From Janthinobacterium sp. ROICE36 (GTDB lineage Bacteria; Pseudomonadota; Gammaproteobacteria; Burkholderiales; Burkholderiaceae_D): 64,000 nt of DNA. Position 1 is the first letter of the stretch, and each line of letters starts with the position of its first letter. The stretch spans positions 24,990-88,989 of the forward strand of contig NZ_PEBS01000018.1 of the NCBI RefSeq assembly GCF_002869965.1, given 5' to 3'. A program made the translations under genes and the position numbers. This document shows positions 26,302 through 36,697 of this stretch, piece by piece. A model generated the notes under the pieces. That model ran no database searches, was not told where the DNA came from, and worked only from the letters and a program-made list of their open reading frames with translations.

Positions 26302-26395
26302 TAAAGTCCAAAGCTAGGGATGTCCTGAAAGAGACAGCCCTATCTTATGTGGTGCGCCGCGCCGGCTCCGTGCGCTGGCACACTTAGCGGGCAGA

Positions 26396-27022
26396 TTATC
26401 CCGGCAACAGCTGCACATCCGTTTCCTGCCAGGCGCGCAGCTGCCGCACGCGGGCAAACCAGGCCTCGATATGCTGGTACTGCGCCAGCGGCAGCCGCAC
26501 GGCCTCGCTGTACATCAGCGGCGCGGCCACGGCGAAATCGGCCAGGGTCAGGGCATCGCCGCAAAGCCAGTCGCGCTGCGCCAGATGCGCGTCCAGCACC
26601 ACGGCGCACTCATGCAGATCGCGCTCGCCGCGTGCCTCTTCCAGCGGGTCCGCCGGGCCGCCGCCCGTCATGCCTTTCCACGCACGCTCCCAGGCCAGCA
26701 CGCTGATGGCCGGCGCGAAATGCTGCGCGGCCCAGAACAGCCAGCGGTTGACGTCGGCCCTGGCCTGCGGCGGTTGCGGATAAATCGTCTGGCCCGGCAC
26801 CTGCTCGGCCAGGTATTGCATGATGGCGCACGATTCCCACAGCAGGAAAGCGCCATCGGCCAGTACGGGCAGCTTGCCGTTCGGATTGACCTCGGCCAGG
26901 CGGCGGCGGTCATCCGCATTCATCAGGTCGACTTCGGCCAGTTCCAGAGGCAAGCCGAGGTGGATCGCCGTCATCAGGGCACGGCGGGCATTCGAGGACA
27001 TGGGGTGGTGATACAGGCGCAT
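26396..27022 (-). CDS. Glutathione S-transferase family protein
   Basis: This cytosolic GST of 208 residues has a thioredoxin-fold N-domain (about 1-78) and a helical C-domain. The start MRLYHHPMSSNARRAL places Ser9/Ser10 where the catalytic Ser or Tyr of theta/beta-like GSTs lies. NPNGKLPVLADGAFLLWESCAIMQYLAE contains the cis-Pro and the Glu-Ser glutathione-binding pair. The C-domain has CGDALTLADFAVAAPLMY, the N-capping-box region. The substrate is unknown. It is 74 bases downstream of a WYL regulator on the same strand, which might control it. Confidence 0.88.
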   Translation of the reverse strand: MRLYHHPMSSNARRALMTAIHLGLPLELAEVDLMNADDRRRLAEVNPNGKLPVLADGAFLLWESCAIMQYLAEQVPGQTIYPQPPQARADVNRWLFWAAQHFAPAISVLAWERAWKGMTGGGPADPLEEARGERDLHECAVVLDAHLAQRDWLCGDALTLADFAVAAPLMYSEAVRLPLAQYQHIEAWFARVRQLRAWQETDVQLLPG

Positions 27023-27096
27023 GGTAGATGGCTCCGGTGTGTTAAGAAGCCACCATGGTAGTTGCCGTCACTGACAGTTTTTGTCAGGAGAAAATC

Positions 27097-27798
27097 TCAG
27101 GATTCCGGATCAATATCGTGCGCCTTGCGCCAGGTGTCGAGCAAGGCGTGGCGGCGCGTGGGATAGCGCTCATCATGCCGCTGCACGCTGGCGATGCGGT
27201 CGATGCGGAAATGTCGGTAATCGCCGCGCAGTTCGCACCAGGCGGCCAGCAGGCGCTTGCCTTCAAAAAAGGCCAGCGCAAACGGCCACACCATGCGCGA
27301 GGTGGCGCTGCCGTGCTCATCCTGGTAGCCCAGGGTGAGTTTCTGTTCGTAGCGGATCGCCTCGCGCACCGGCTGCACATGGAGGTCGGCCGGCTGCGCG
27401 CCATCGGCGGGGCGCCCCAGCGGCACCCACAGGCTGGTCTCGGCCATGCTGTCGCGCAGGTCGCGCGGCGAGGCGGCTGCGATCTTCGCCAGGGCATTGC
27501 TGGCCGCCTGCGCCAGGCCCGCATCGCCCTGGCGGCGCACCCAGCGCGCGCCCAGGACCAGTGCTTCCAGTTCGTCGGCGCCGAACATCAGCGGCGGCAA
27601 AAAAGCGCCACGGCGCAGCACATAGCCGATGCCCGCCTCGCCCTGCAAGGGGGCGCCCAGCTCGGCCAGGGTCTGGATATCGCGGTAAATCGTGCGCTCG
27701 GAGACACCCAGCTGCTGCGCCAGCTGGGCCGCCGTCACGGGCACGCGCCTGGCGCGCATGGCGTCCATCAGCAGGAACAAACGGCCGCTGCGGCTCAT
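27097..27798 (-). CDS. YafY-type helix-turn-helix/WYL transcriptional regulator
   Basis: This regulator of 233 residues has an N-terminal DeoR-like HTH (about residues 1-55), with VPVTAAQLAQQLGVSERTIYRDIQTL, followed by AGIGYVLRRGAFLPPLMF typical of YafY proteins. A WYL-type ligand domain makes up the rest, with LTLGYQDEHG and FEGKRLLAAWCELRGDYRHFRIDRI. The literal W-Y-L triad is replaced by related residues. The gene's first four bases overlap the end of the upstream ClpP-fold gene, so the two are translationally linked. WYL domains bind nucleic acid or small ligands; the target is unknown. Confidence 0.87.
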   Translation of the reverse strand: MSRSGRLFLLMDAMRARRVPVTAAQLAQQLGVSERTIYRDIQTLAELGAPLQGEAGIGYVLRRGAFLPPLMFGADELEALVLGARWVRRQGDAGLAQAASNALAKIAAASPRDLRDSMAETSLWVPLGRPADGAQPADLHVQPVREAIRYEQKLTLGYQDEHGSATSRMVWPFALAFFEGKRLLAAWCELRGDYRHFRIDRIASVQRHDERYPTRRHALLDTWRKAHDIDPES

Positions 27799-28550
27799 GG
27801 ACAGTCCTGCAAGGCCTGATCACCCATGACCAGGGCTGACAGGGCCGGCACGTACAGATAGCCGTCCGGCGCCAGGCGCGCCGCGCGCGGCCCCTCTTGC
27901 ACGCCGGCGATGCCGTAGCAACGTTGCAGGCGGGCGGCAGCCGGCCACCAGTAGATGGTTGCCTCCTGGTCGGGAAAGCGCTGGCGCACGCTATCGGCCT
28001 GCGCGGCCACCTGCCGGAAATCACGGTAAAAGGCGGGGGCGATGCCCAGCTCCACAGCAAAGGCCGCTTCCAGCGCCGCGACCTGCGCCAGTTGCACGGC
28101 CAGCGCCGCCGTTTCACGGTCCAGCTCATCGGCCGGAACGCCCGCCTCGATCAGGCTGCGGCGCATGTGCTCCGGGCCGGCCTGCGCGCGCAGGACGGCC
28201 GTGTCCTGCAGCGCCAGCACGGCGGTGCCGGGAATGCTCTTGCGCCGCGCGGCCGGGAAAACGTACAGGGCGCAGCTGCCGGCACACACGGTGTCGATGG
28301 CGATATCCCATTGCCGCTGGCGCAGGTAGCGGCCCAGTTGCATGGCCGCCTGCGGGTCGCCGCCGTCGCTATTGATGCGCAACACGGTTGTCCCTGGCGT
28401 GGCCAGCTGCCGCAGCTTGTCCACGTCGCCCACGGCGATGGCACCGCGCAGGACGATGGTATCGCTGGCCATAAGGCGCAATTGCGCGCCGCTGGTCAGC
28501 GTGCTGATACCCGCCATGATGCCCATCACTATCAAACGCTTCATCTTCAT
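27795..28550 (-). CDS. Periplasmic protein with ClpP/crotonase-like fold (COG3904 type)
   Basis: This 251-residue protein has an N-terminal signal sequence (about residues 1-22). The core resembles the ClpP-fold family of predicted periplasmic proteins: a short strand then VLRINSDGGDPQAAMQLGRYL at about residue 57, and IAIDTVCAGSCALYVFPAARRK at about 83, the place where ClpP-like proteases hold their serine. Cysteines in the CAGSC motif could form a disulphide. The C-terminal part is helical with no recognised motif. Catalytic activity is unproven. Its stop overlaps the start of the WYL regulator by four bases, which is an unusual pairing. Confidence 0.72.
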   Translation of the reverse strand: MKMKRLIVMGIMAGISTLTSGAQLRLMASDTIVLRGAIAVGDVDKLRQLATPGTTVLRINSDGGDPQAAMQLGRYLRQRQWDIAIDTVCAGSCALYVFPAARRKSIPGTAVLALQDTAVLRAQAGPEHMRRSLIEAGVPADELDRETAALAVQLAQVAALEAAFAVELGIAPAFYRDFRQVAAQADSVRQRFPDQEATIYWWPAAARLQRCYGIAGVQEGPRAARLAPDGYLYVPALSALVMGDQALQDCP

Positions 28551-28556
28551 CCGTTA

Positions 28557-28588
28557 CAAAAAAAACGACCACCGCGCGGGTGATCGTT
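28557..28588 (-). terminator. Intrinsic terminator of the yajC-secD-secF operon
   Basis: On the minus strand a 10-bp stem with one G-T pair (28579-28588 with 28564-28573) is followed by eight T. It begins 28 bases after the secF stop. Confidence 0.85.
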
Positions 28589-28616
28589 CTTGAATTCGTC
28601 ATGCATCAAACTGCGC

Positions 28617-29639
28617 TTACACCACGGCGCCGTCGGTTTCGTCTTTTTCCTTGACCGGCTTGATCAAGTCTTCGCGCTTGACGCCCAGCCACATGGCGAT
28701 CGATGCCGCGACGAACACGGACGAGTAAATACCGAAGCAGATACCGATGGTCAGCGCCAGTGCGAAGTAGTGCAGGGTCTGGCCGCCGAAGACCAGCATC
28801 GACAGCACCATCATCTGGGTCGAGCCGTGGGTGATGATGGTACGCGAAATGGTGCTGGTAATCGCGCTATCGATCACTTCATGCACGCTGGACTTGCGCT
28901 GCTTGCGGAAGTTTTCGCGGATACGGTCAAAAATCACTACCGATTCGTTGACCGAGTAGCCAAGCACCGCCAGGATCGCCGCCAGTACCGTCAGCGAGAA
29001 TTCCCACTGGAAGAAGGCGAAGAAGCCCAGGATGATCACCACGTCATGCAAGTTGGCGATAATGGCCGAGACGGCGTATTTCCATTCGAAGCGGATGGCC
29101 AGGTAGATCATCACGCCGATAATCACCACCACCAGTGCGTTCAAGCCGTTCTGCGCCAGTTCCTCGCCCACTTGCGGGCCGACGAATTCGACTTTCTGCA
29201 ACACGACTGCCTCGCTGCCAGCGGCGTCCATGCACGCGCTCTTGAGCACATGCTCGCCCTTTTCAGTGACGGTATCGATGGCCTTGGTCGTGCCTTGTTC
29301 GGCCTTGCACAGAGATTCAAACACGCGCAGCGAAGTGTTCGCGGCGCTCACGCCTTTTTCCACCGGCAGGCGGATCATCACGTCGCGCGCCGTGTCGAAG
29401 CTGGTCACGCCCGGCTCTTCATAGCCCATGGCGATCAGGGTGCCGCGTATGCCTTCAAGATTGGCCGCCTTGGGGTATTTCACCTCCATCACGGTACCGC
29501 CCTTGAATTCAACGGACAGGTGCAAGCCCTTGTGCACCAGGAAGAAGACGGCGGCAAGGAAGGTCACCGCCGAAATGACGTTGAAAATCAACGCATGGTG
29601 CATGAAGGGAATATCTTTTTTGATGCGGAAAAATTCCAT
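28617..29639 (-). CDS. secF: Protein translocase subunit SecF
   Basis: This inner-membrane subunit of the SecDF complex uses the proton gradient to help pull proteins across in the Sec pathway. The 340 residues contain six predicted helices and one large periplasmic loop after helix 1 (about residues 38-140). The conserved SecF features are VEFKGGTVMEVKYP near residue 48, VIIGVMIYLAIRFEWKYAVSAI, the FFAFFQWEFSLTVLAAILAVLGYSVN region (shown in part), and VIFDRIREN. It follows secD by 90 bases. The C-terminus is a short acidic tail. Length and features are typical. Confidence 0.96.
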   Translation of the reverse strand: MEFFRIKKDIPFMHHALIFNVISAVTFLAAVFFLVHKGLHLSVEFKGGTVMEVKYPKAANLEGIRGTLIAMGYEEPGVTSFDTARDVMIRLPVEKGVSAANTSLRVFESLCKAEQGTTKAIDTVTEKGEHVLKSACMDAAGSEAVVLQKVEFVGPQVGEELAQNGLNALVVVIIGVMIYLAIRFEWKYAVSAIIANLHDVVIILGFFAFFQWEFSLTVLAAILAVLGYSVNESVVIFDRIRENFRKQRKSSVHEVIDSAITSTISRTIITHGSTQMMVLSMLVFGGQTLHYFALALTIGICFGIYSSVFVAASIAMWLGVKREDLIKPVKEKDETDGAVV

Positions 29640-29729
29640 GAAATCCTCTGAGTTCTTTTCTGTGCGTCCGCCGGCTGTGCCGCCGGACGCTATCGCTGTT
29701 GACGCTATTGGGTGAGTCGGGGCTGTGGC

Positions 29730-31595
29730 TTATTTGCTGGTGCCCGGTACCCACACCGTGCCGATCGACAAGGTCGTCAGCTTTTTCTTGCGGCCATACC
29801 AGAGGTTGACCACGCCGCGCGAGACGAAGACGGAGGAGAACATCGAGGTCAGGATACCCAGGCAATGCACGACAGCGAAGCCGCGCACCGGGCCGCTGCC
29901 GAAGGCCAGCAGCGCCAGACCGACGATCAGGGTGGTCACGTTCGAATCGAGAATCGTGGCCCAGGCGCGGTCGAAGCCGGCAGAGATTGCCGCTTGCGGC
30001 GTATTGCCGGCGCGCAGCTCTTCGCGGATACGTTCATTGATCAGCACGTTGGCGTCAATCGCCATGCCCAAGGCCAGCGCGATAGCGGCGATACCGGGCA
30101 GTGTGAGGGTCACCTGTATCATCGACAGCAAGCCGATCAGCAACAGCAGGTTGGTGGCCAGGGCCAGCACGCTGAAGGCGCCGAACAGCATGTAATAGGC
30201 GATCATGAAGATGGCGATGGCGATGAAGCCATACAAGGTCGAGTGGAAACCCTTGGCGATGTTTTCCGCGCCCAGCTGCGGTCCGATCGTGCGTTCTTCG
30301 ATGACGGTCATCGGTGCGGACAGGGCGCCCGAGCGCAGCAGCAGCGCCAGTTCATTCGCGTTTTCCGCGCCGCCCATGCCGGTGATCTGGAAGCGCGAAC
30401 CGAGTTCCTGCTGGATGGTCGCGACCGACAATACCTCCGGCTTGCCTTTTTCAAACAGCACGATGGCCATGCGCTTGCCTACGCGTTCGCGCGTCGCTTC
30501 GCGCATCTTGCGTCCGCCGTCGCCGTTCAGGTCGATCGACACGGCCGCTTGCTGGTTCTGGTCGAAGCTGGCCGTGGCGCTGGAAATATAGTCGCCCGTC
30601 AAGATCACGTCTTTCGACAGCACGACAGGGACGCCCTTGCCAACCGTAAACAGTTCCGAGTTGAACGCGATGGCGCTCGACAGTTCCGTGCCAGGCACGA
30701 TGCTTTCATCGACCAGGCGCACTTCCAGGGTGGCCGTGCGGCCGATGATGGCTTTCGCGCGGGCCACGTCCTGCACGCCAGGCAATTGCACCACGATGCG
30801 GTCAGGACCTTGTTGCTGGATCAGCGGCTCGGCCACACCCAACTCGTTGACGCGCTTGGACAGGGTGGAGATATTCTGTTTCACGCCTTCATCGATGGTC
30901 GCCTTCAGTGCCGCCGGTTTCAGGGTGATGTTCAGTTTCAAATCGCTGCCTTCGCCCGCATCGGCGAACGCCAGCTCCGTCATCTGGTCGGACAAGACAT
31001 TTTTTGCCTTCAGGCGCGTTTCCGCGTCACGGAAGTTGATCTGCACGCTATCGCCCACGCGCTCGATGCCGGCGTGGCGGATATTCTTGTCGCGCAAGAC
31101 ACTACGCGCGGCGGACTGCACGCCCTGGACTTTCTTGTTCAGTACGGCTTTCGCATCGACCTGCATCAGGAAGTGCACGCCGCCGCGCAAGTCCAGGCCC
31201 AGGAACATCGGCAAGGCATGCAGTTTTTGCATCCACATCGGTGTATTGGCTTGCAGATTGACCGTCACGATGTAAGCAGGGTCGCTGGCATCCGTATTCA
31301 AGTCCTTTTCCAGCACCAGTTTCGCCTTGAACTGGGTGTCGGGATCGGCGAAACGCGCGCGCACGGAGGCCAGATTGCCGGCGCCATCCATGGTGATACC
31401 TTCCGACTTGACGTTTTCTTTCGTCAATATTTGCTCGACTTGCGTCATCAGCTCGCCCGTCACTTTGACGGTCGACTTGCCGCTGGTTACTTGCAGCGCC
31501 GGTGATTCACCGAAATAATTGGGCGCCGTATAGAGTGCGCCCAGCAATAAGGCGACGACGATGATGATGTATTTCCAGGCAGGATAGCGATTCAT
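29730..31595 (-). CDS. secD: Protein translocase subunit SecD
   Basis: This is the partner of SecF, 621 residues. Helix 1 lies near residues 8-25. A large periplasmic P1 region follows, with LGLDLRGGVHFLMQVD near residue 113. Five more helices occupy the C-terminal third, with GMAIDANVLINERIREELR carrying the conserved Asp involved in proton movement. MNRYPAWKYIIIVVALL at the start is the standard SecD beginning. It is separated from yajC by a 97-base spacer that holds two perfect hairpins. Nothing is unusual in the protein. Confidence 0.96.
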   Translation of the reverse strand: MNRYPAWKYIIIVVALLLGALYTAPNYFGESPALQVTSGKSTVKVTGELMTQVEQILTKENVKSEGITMDGAGNLASVRARFADPDTQFKAKLVLEKDLNTDASDPAYIVTVNLQANTPMWMQKLHALPMFLGLDLRGGVHFLMQVDAKAVLNKKVQGVQSAARSVLRDKNIRHAGIERVGDSVQINFRDAETRLKAKNVLSDQMTELAFADAGEGSDLKLNITLKPAALKATIDEGVKQNISTLSKRVNELGVAEPLIQQQGPDRIVVQLPGVQDVARAKAIIGRTATLEVRLVDESIVPGTELSSAIAFNSELFTVGKGVPVVLSKDVILTGDYISSATASFDQNQQAAVSIDLNGDGGRKMREATRERVGKRMAIVLFEKGKPEVLSVATIQQELGSRFQITGMGGAENANELALLLRSGALSAPMTVIEERTIGPQLGAENIAKGFHSTLYGFIAIAIFMIAYYMLFGAFSVLALATNLLLLIGLLSMIQVTLTLPGIAAIALALGMAIDANVLINERIREELRAGNTPQAAISAGFDRAWATILDSNVTTLIVGLALLAFGSGPVRGFAVVHCLGILTSMFSSVFVSRGVVNLWYGRKKKLTTLSIGTVWVPGTSK

Positions 31596-31636
31596 AGTGA
31601 TTCAGCGTTCAGTGTTGAGCGTCGGAGGCGTCGCGA

Positions 31637-31682
31637 GGAGCGGCGGGTAGCCGCTCCGGGTCTACCATTGCCGAGGCAATGG
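31637..31682. repeat. Two adjacent perfect hairpins in the yajC-secD spacer
   Basis: The first inverted repeat is GGAGCGGC/GCCGCTCC (31637-31644 and 31650-31657, loop of five). The second is CCATTGCC/GGCAATGG (31665-31672 and 31675-31682). Neither is followed by a T-run on the minus strand. They occupy about half of the 97-base gap between the yajC stop and the secD start. Confidence 0.6.
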
Positions 31683-31692
31683 CAGCGAGGAA

Positions 31693-32025
31693 TTACAGCG
31701 CCTTCAGGGTGCCTTTAGGCAGCAAGGTGGTAATGGAGCTCTTTTGCACCGTGACTTCGGTGCCGGTCGCCACTTCGATGGTGACGTAAGCGTCCACTAC
31801 CTTGACAACACGGCCCAGCATGCCGCCAGCGGTGACGACTTCGTCACCCTTGGCCAGCGCGTCCATCATCGCCCGTTGTTCTTTGGCGCGTTTTTGCTGT
31901 GGACGGATCATCAGGAAATACATGACCACGAACATCAATACCAGCGGCAGGAAGCTGGTCAGGTTGCCGCCGAAGCCCAGGGCATCGGTTGGGGCTTGCG
32001 CATAAGCGTTGGAAATGAAAAACAC
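31693..32025 (-). CDS. yajC: Sec translocon accessory protein YajC
   Basis: This small inner-membrane protein of 110 residues is associated with SecDF. The single membrane helix at about residues 23-41 runs into the diagnostic MIRPQQKRAKEQ. A cytosolic beta domain follows (GDEVVTAGGMLGRVVKV, TGTEVTVQKSSI). A ribosome site (GGAG) lies 6 bases before the ATG. It is the first gene of the yajC-secD-secF unit. A terminator at 32121-32157 separates it from tgt, so its promoter should lie within 32026-32120. Confidence 0.95.
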   Translation of the reverse strand: MFFISNAYAQAPTDALGFGGNLTSFLPLVLMFVVMYFLMIRPQQKRAKEQRAMMDALAKGDEVVTAGGMLGRVVKVVDAYVTIEVATGTEVTVQKSSITTLLPKGTLKAL

Positions 32026-32120
32026 GGTGACTCCAGTTCTAATCAGTTTGAAAAAATAGCGCTGTATTCTAGCATTGGCTATACGTCATAACCCGAATTG
32101 CAGGCATGGCAACTTTAAAT

Positions 32121-32157
32121 GGGGCTAAAAAAGCATTATGCAATGCTTTATCGCCCC
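32121..32157 (-). terminator. Intrinsic terminator of queA-tgt
   Basis: On the minus strand a hairpin with an AAGCATT/AATGCTT stem (32131-32137 and 32142-32148) and outer GGGGC/GCCCC pairs is followed by a T-rich stretch. It sits 65 bases after the tgt stop and before yajC. Confidence 0.75.
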
Positions 32158-32221
32158 AGTCCAAGCACCAATACACAAAACTTCCGGTCAGGCTACCGCA
32201 AGGGCGCAAGCTAAGCTTTTC

Positions 32222-34418
<2,197 letters not shown>

Positions 34419-34594
34419 GCGTTTTGCTTCAAAAGTACGTCAAAAATGATTAGGAGTGCGCAATGGAACATCTGGCACTATACTGTGCGCCTATACAGGC
34501 ATTACAATAATCCGCCGCACTATTACGACTGCGGTATGCACAGGGTGTGCCGGACAACCCTCTATTTTACGCTAGCGGCACAAAAATCTCCCAT

Positions 34595-36697
34595 ATGCCC
34601 GATCCAAAGCCAGATCTACCTCCCGCAGCCAAGCCGGCCGCGAAGCCGAAAGCCGCAAAAAAGGTGGTCAGCACGGAAAGCCGGCTGGCCAAACTGGGCT
34701 TGCGCAGCGATATGGACCTGGTGCTGCACCTGCCGATGCGCTACGAGGATGAAACCAAGGTCTACACCATCCGCGACGCCTGCCTGCGCGGCGGCGAGTC
34801 GTGGCAAGTCGAGGGTGTTGTCAGCAAGTGCGAAGTCAATTTCAAGCCGCGCAAGCAATTGCTGGTGACGATCGCCGACGAAACGGGCAATTTGCTGCTG
34901 CGCTTCATGAATTTCTACGGCAGCCAGGTCAAGCAACTGGCCGAAGGCACGCGGGTACGCGCGCGCGCCGAACTCAAACACGGCTTTTTCGGCGCCGAGA
35001 TGGTGCACCCGACCTACAAGGTGGTCAACGAGGGCGCGCCGCTGCCCACGGCGCTGACGCCCGTGTACCCGTCCGGCGAAGGCTTGTCGCAGCACGTCCT
35101 GCGGCGCGAGATCGCCGACGCCATGCGCCGCATCGACTGGCACGATACCTTGCCTGAGGATTTATTGCGCCAGATGCAGCTGTCGCCATTCCGCGCTGCC
35201 GTGCACCTGCTGCACTACCCGCCGCAGGACATCGATGAAAGCGCGCTGATGGACCGCTCGCACCCGGCCTGGGTGCGCATGAAATTCGATGAGCTGCTGG
35301 CGCAGCAGCTGTCGCTGAAACGCACCCAGCGCGCGCGCCGCTCGAAAGGCGCCGCACAGCTAGCAGTCGTCGGCACCCTCTCGCATGCCTTTGGCGCCGC
35401 CCTGCCCTTCAAGCTGACGGGCGCGCAGGCCCGCGTACTCGAGGAAATCCGCGCCGATTTACGCCAGCCCTATCCGATGCAGCGCCTGCTGCAGGGCGAT
35501 GTCGGCAGCGGCAAGACGGTGGTGGCGGCATTGTCCGCCACGCAGGCCATCGACAGCGGCTACCAGGCCGCGCTGATGGCGCCCACGGAGATCCTGGCCG
35601 AGCAGCATTTCCGCAAGATCGCCGCCTGGATGGAACCGCTGGGAGTAAAAGTCGCCTGGCTGACGGGCAGCCTGAAGAAAAAGGAAAAGACGGCGGCGCT
35701 GGCCCTGATCGAATCGGGCGAAGCGCAGCTGGTGATCGGCACGCATGCGCTGATTCAGGATAACGTGCAGTTTGCCAAACTGGGACTGGTGATCGTCGAC
35801 GAGCAGCACCGCTTCGGCGTGGGCCAGCGCCTGACCTTGCGCAACAAGGGCGACAGCGCGGCCGTGCCGCACCAGTTGATGATGTCAGCCACGCCGATCC
35901 CGCGCACCCTGGCCATGACGTATTACGCCGACCTGGAAGTGTCGGTGATCGACGAGCTGCCGCCCGGACGCAGCCCCATCGTCACGCGCTCCATCGACCA
36001 GAACCGGCGCGACGAAGTCATCGCCCGCGTGTATGCGGCTGCGCTGGAAGGACGACAGGTGTACTGGGTCTGCCCGCTCATCGAGGAATCGGAAGCGCTG
36101 CAACTGCAAACAGCCACCGACACCTACATGATGCTGGCCGAAGCCTTGCCCGCACTGCAGGTGGGCCTCGTGCATGGCCGCTTGAAACCGGCGGAAAAGC
36201 AGGAAGTGATGGATGCCTTCATCGCCGGCCATATCCACGTGCTGGTGGCCACCACCGTCATCGAGGTGGGCGTCGACGTGCCGAACGCCTCGCTGATGGT
36301 GATCGAGCATGCCGAGCGTTTTGGTTTGTCGCAGCTGCACCAGCTGCGCGGCCGCGTGGGCCGCGGCACGGCGGCCAGCGCCTGCCTGCTGCTGTACCAA
36401 GGTCCGCTGGGCGGCGTGGCGCGTCAGCGCTTGATGACCATGCGCGAAACGACGGATGGTTTTGAAATTGCCCGCCGCGACCTGGAAATCCGCGGCCCCG
36501 GCGAATTTCTCGGTGCGCGCCAGTCCGGCCAGGCCATGCTACGCTTCGCCGACCTGGAAACGGATCAATGGCTGGTCGATCAGGCGCGCGACGTGGCACA
36601 CGCTTTGCTGCACGCCACCACGACGGCAGCGGCAGCCACCGTGGAAGCGCACCTGGCGCGCTGGCTCGGCGGCAAAGAAGAGTTTTTGAAGGTCTAA
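34595..36697 (+). CDS. recG: ATP-dependent DNA helicase RecG
   Basis: This branched-DNA helicase reverses stalled forks and processes Holliday junctions. The chain has 700 residues from the ATG at 34595. The wedge (OB-fold) domain is near residues 90-190. The helicase core has Walker A GDVGSGKT, motif II DEQHRFG, SATPIPRTLAMTYYADL, and motif VI QLRGRVGRG. The C-terminal RRDLEIRGPGEFLGARQSG is typical. The N-terminus has a Pro/Lys/Ala-rich stretch of about 25 residues. A GTG at 34547 would add 16 residues; neither start has a clear ribosome site. The stop interlocks with the stop of the convergent SNF2 gene. Confidence 0.95.
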   Translation: MPDPKPDLPPAAKPAAKPKAAKKVVSTESRLAKLGLRSDMDLVLHLPMRYEDETKVYTIRDACLRGGESWQVEGVVSKCEVNFKPRKQLLVTIADETGNLLLRFMNFYGSQVKQLAEGTRVRARAELKHGFFGAEMVHPTYKVVNEGAPLPTALTPVYPSGEGLSQHVLRREIADAMRRIDWHDTLPEDLLRQMQLSPFRAAVHLLHYPPQDIDESALMDRSHPAWVRMKFDELLAQQLSLKRTQRARRSKGAAQLAVVGTLSHAFGAALPFKLTGAQARVLEEIRADLRQPYPMQRLLQGDVGSGKTVVAALSATQAIDSGYQAALMAPTEILAEQHFRKIAAWMEPLGVKVAWLTGSLKKKEKTAALALIESGEAQLVIGTHALIQDNVQFAKLGLVIVDEQHRFGVGQRLTLRNKGDSAAVPHQLMMSATPIPRTLAMTYYADLEVSVIDELPPGRSPIVTRSIDQNRRDEVIARVYAAALEGRQVYWVCPLIEESEALQLQTATDTYMMLAEALPALQVGLVHGRLKPAEKQEVMDAFIAGHIHVLVATTVIEVGVDVPNASLMVIEHAERFGLSQLHQLRGRVGRGTAASACLLLYQGPLGGVARQRLMTMRETTDGFEIARRDLEIRGPGEFLGARQSGQAMLRFADLETDQWLVDQARDVAHALLHATTTAAAATVEAHLARWLGGKEEFLKV

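Noticed and set aside
29712..31505. 597-residue plus-strand frame
   Set aside because: Antisense to secD, which is certain.
34547..34594. GTG start adding 16 residues to RecG
   Set aside because: The extra residues have no family similarity and the ribosome site is no better than that of the ATG at 34595, though this cannot be settled from sequence alone.
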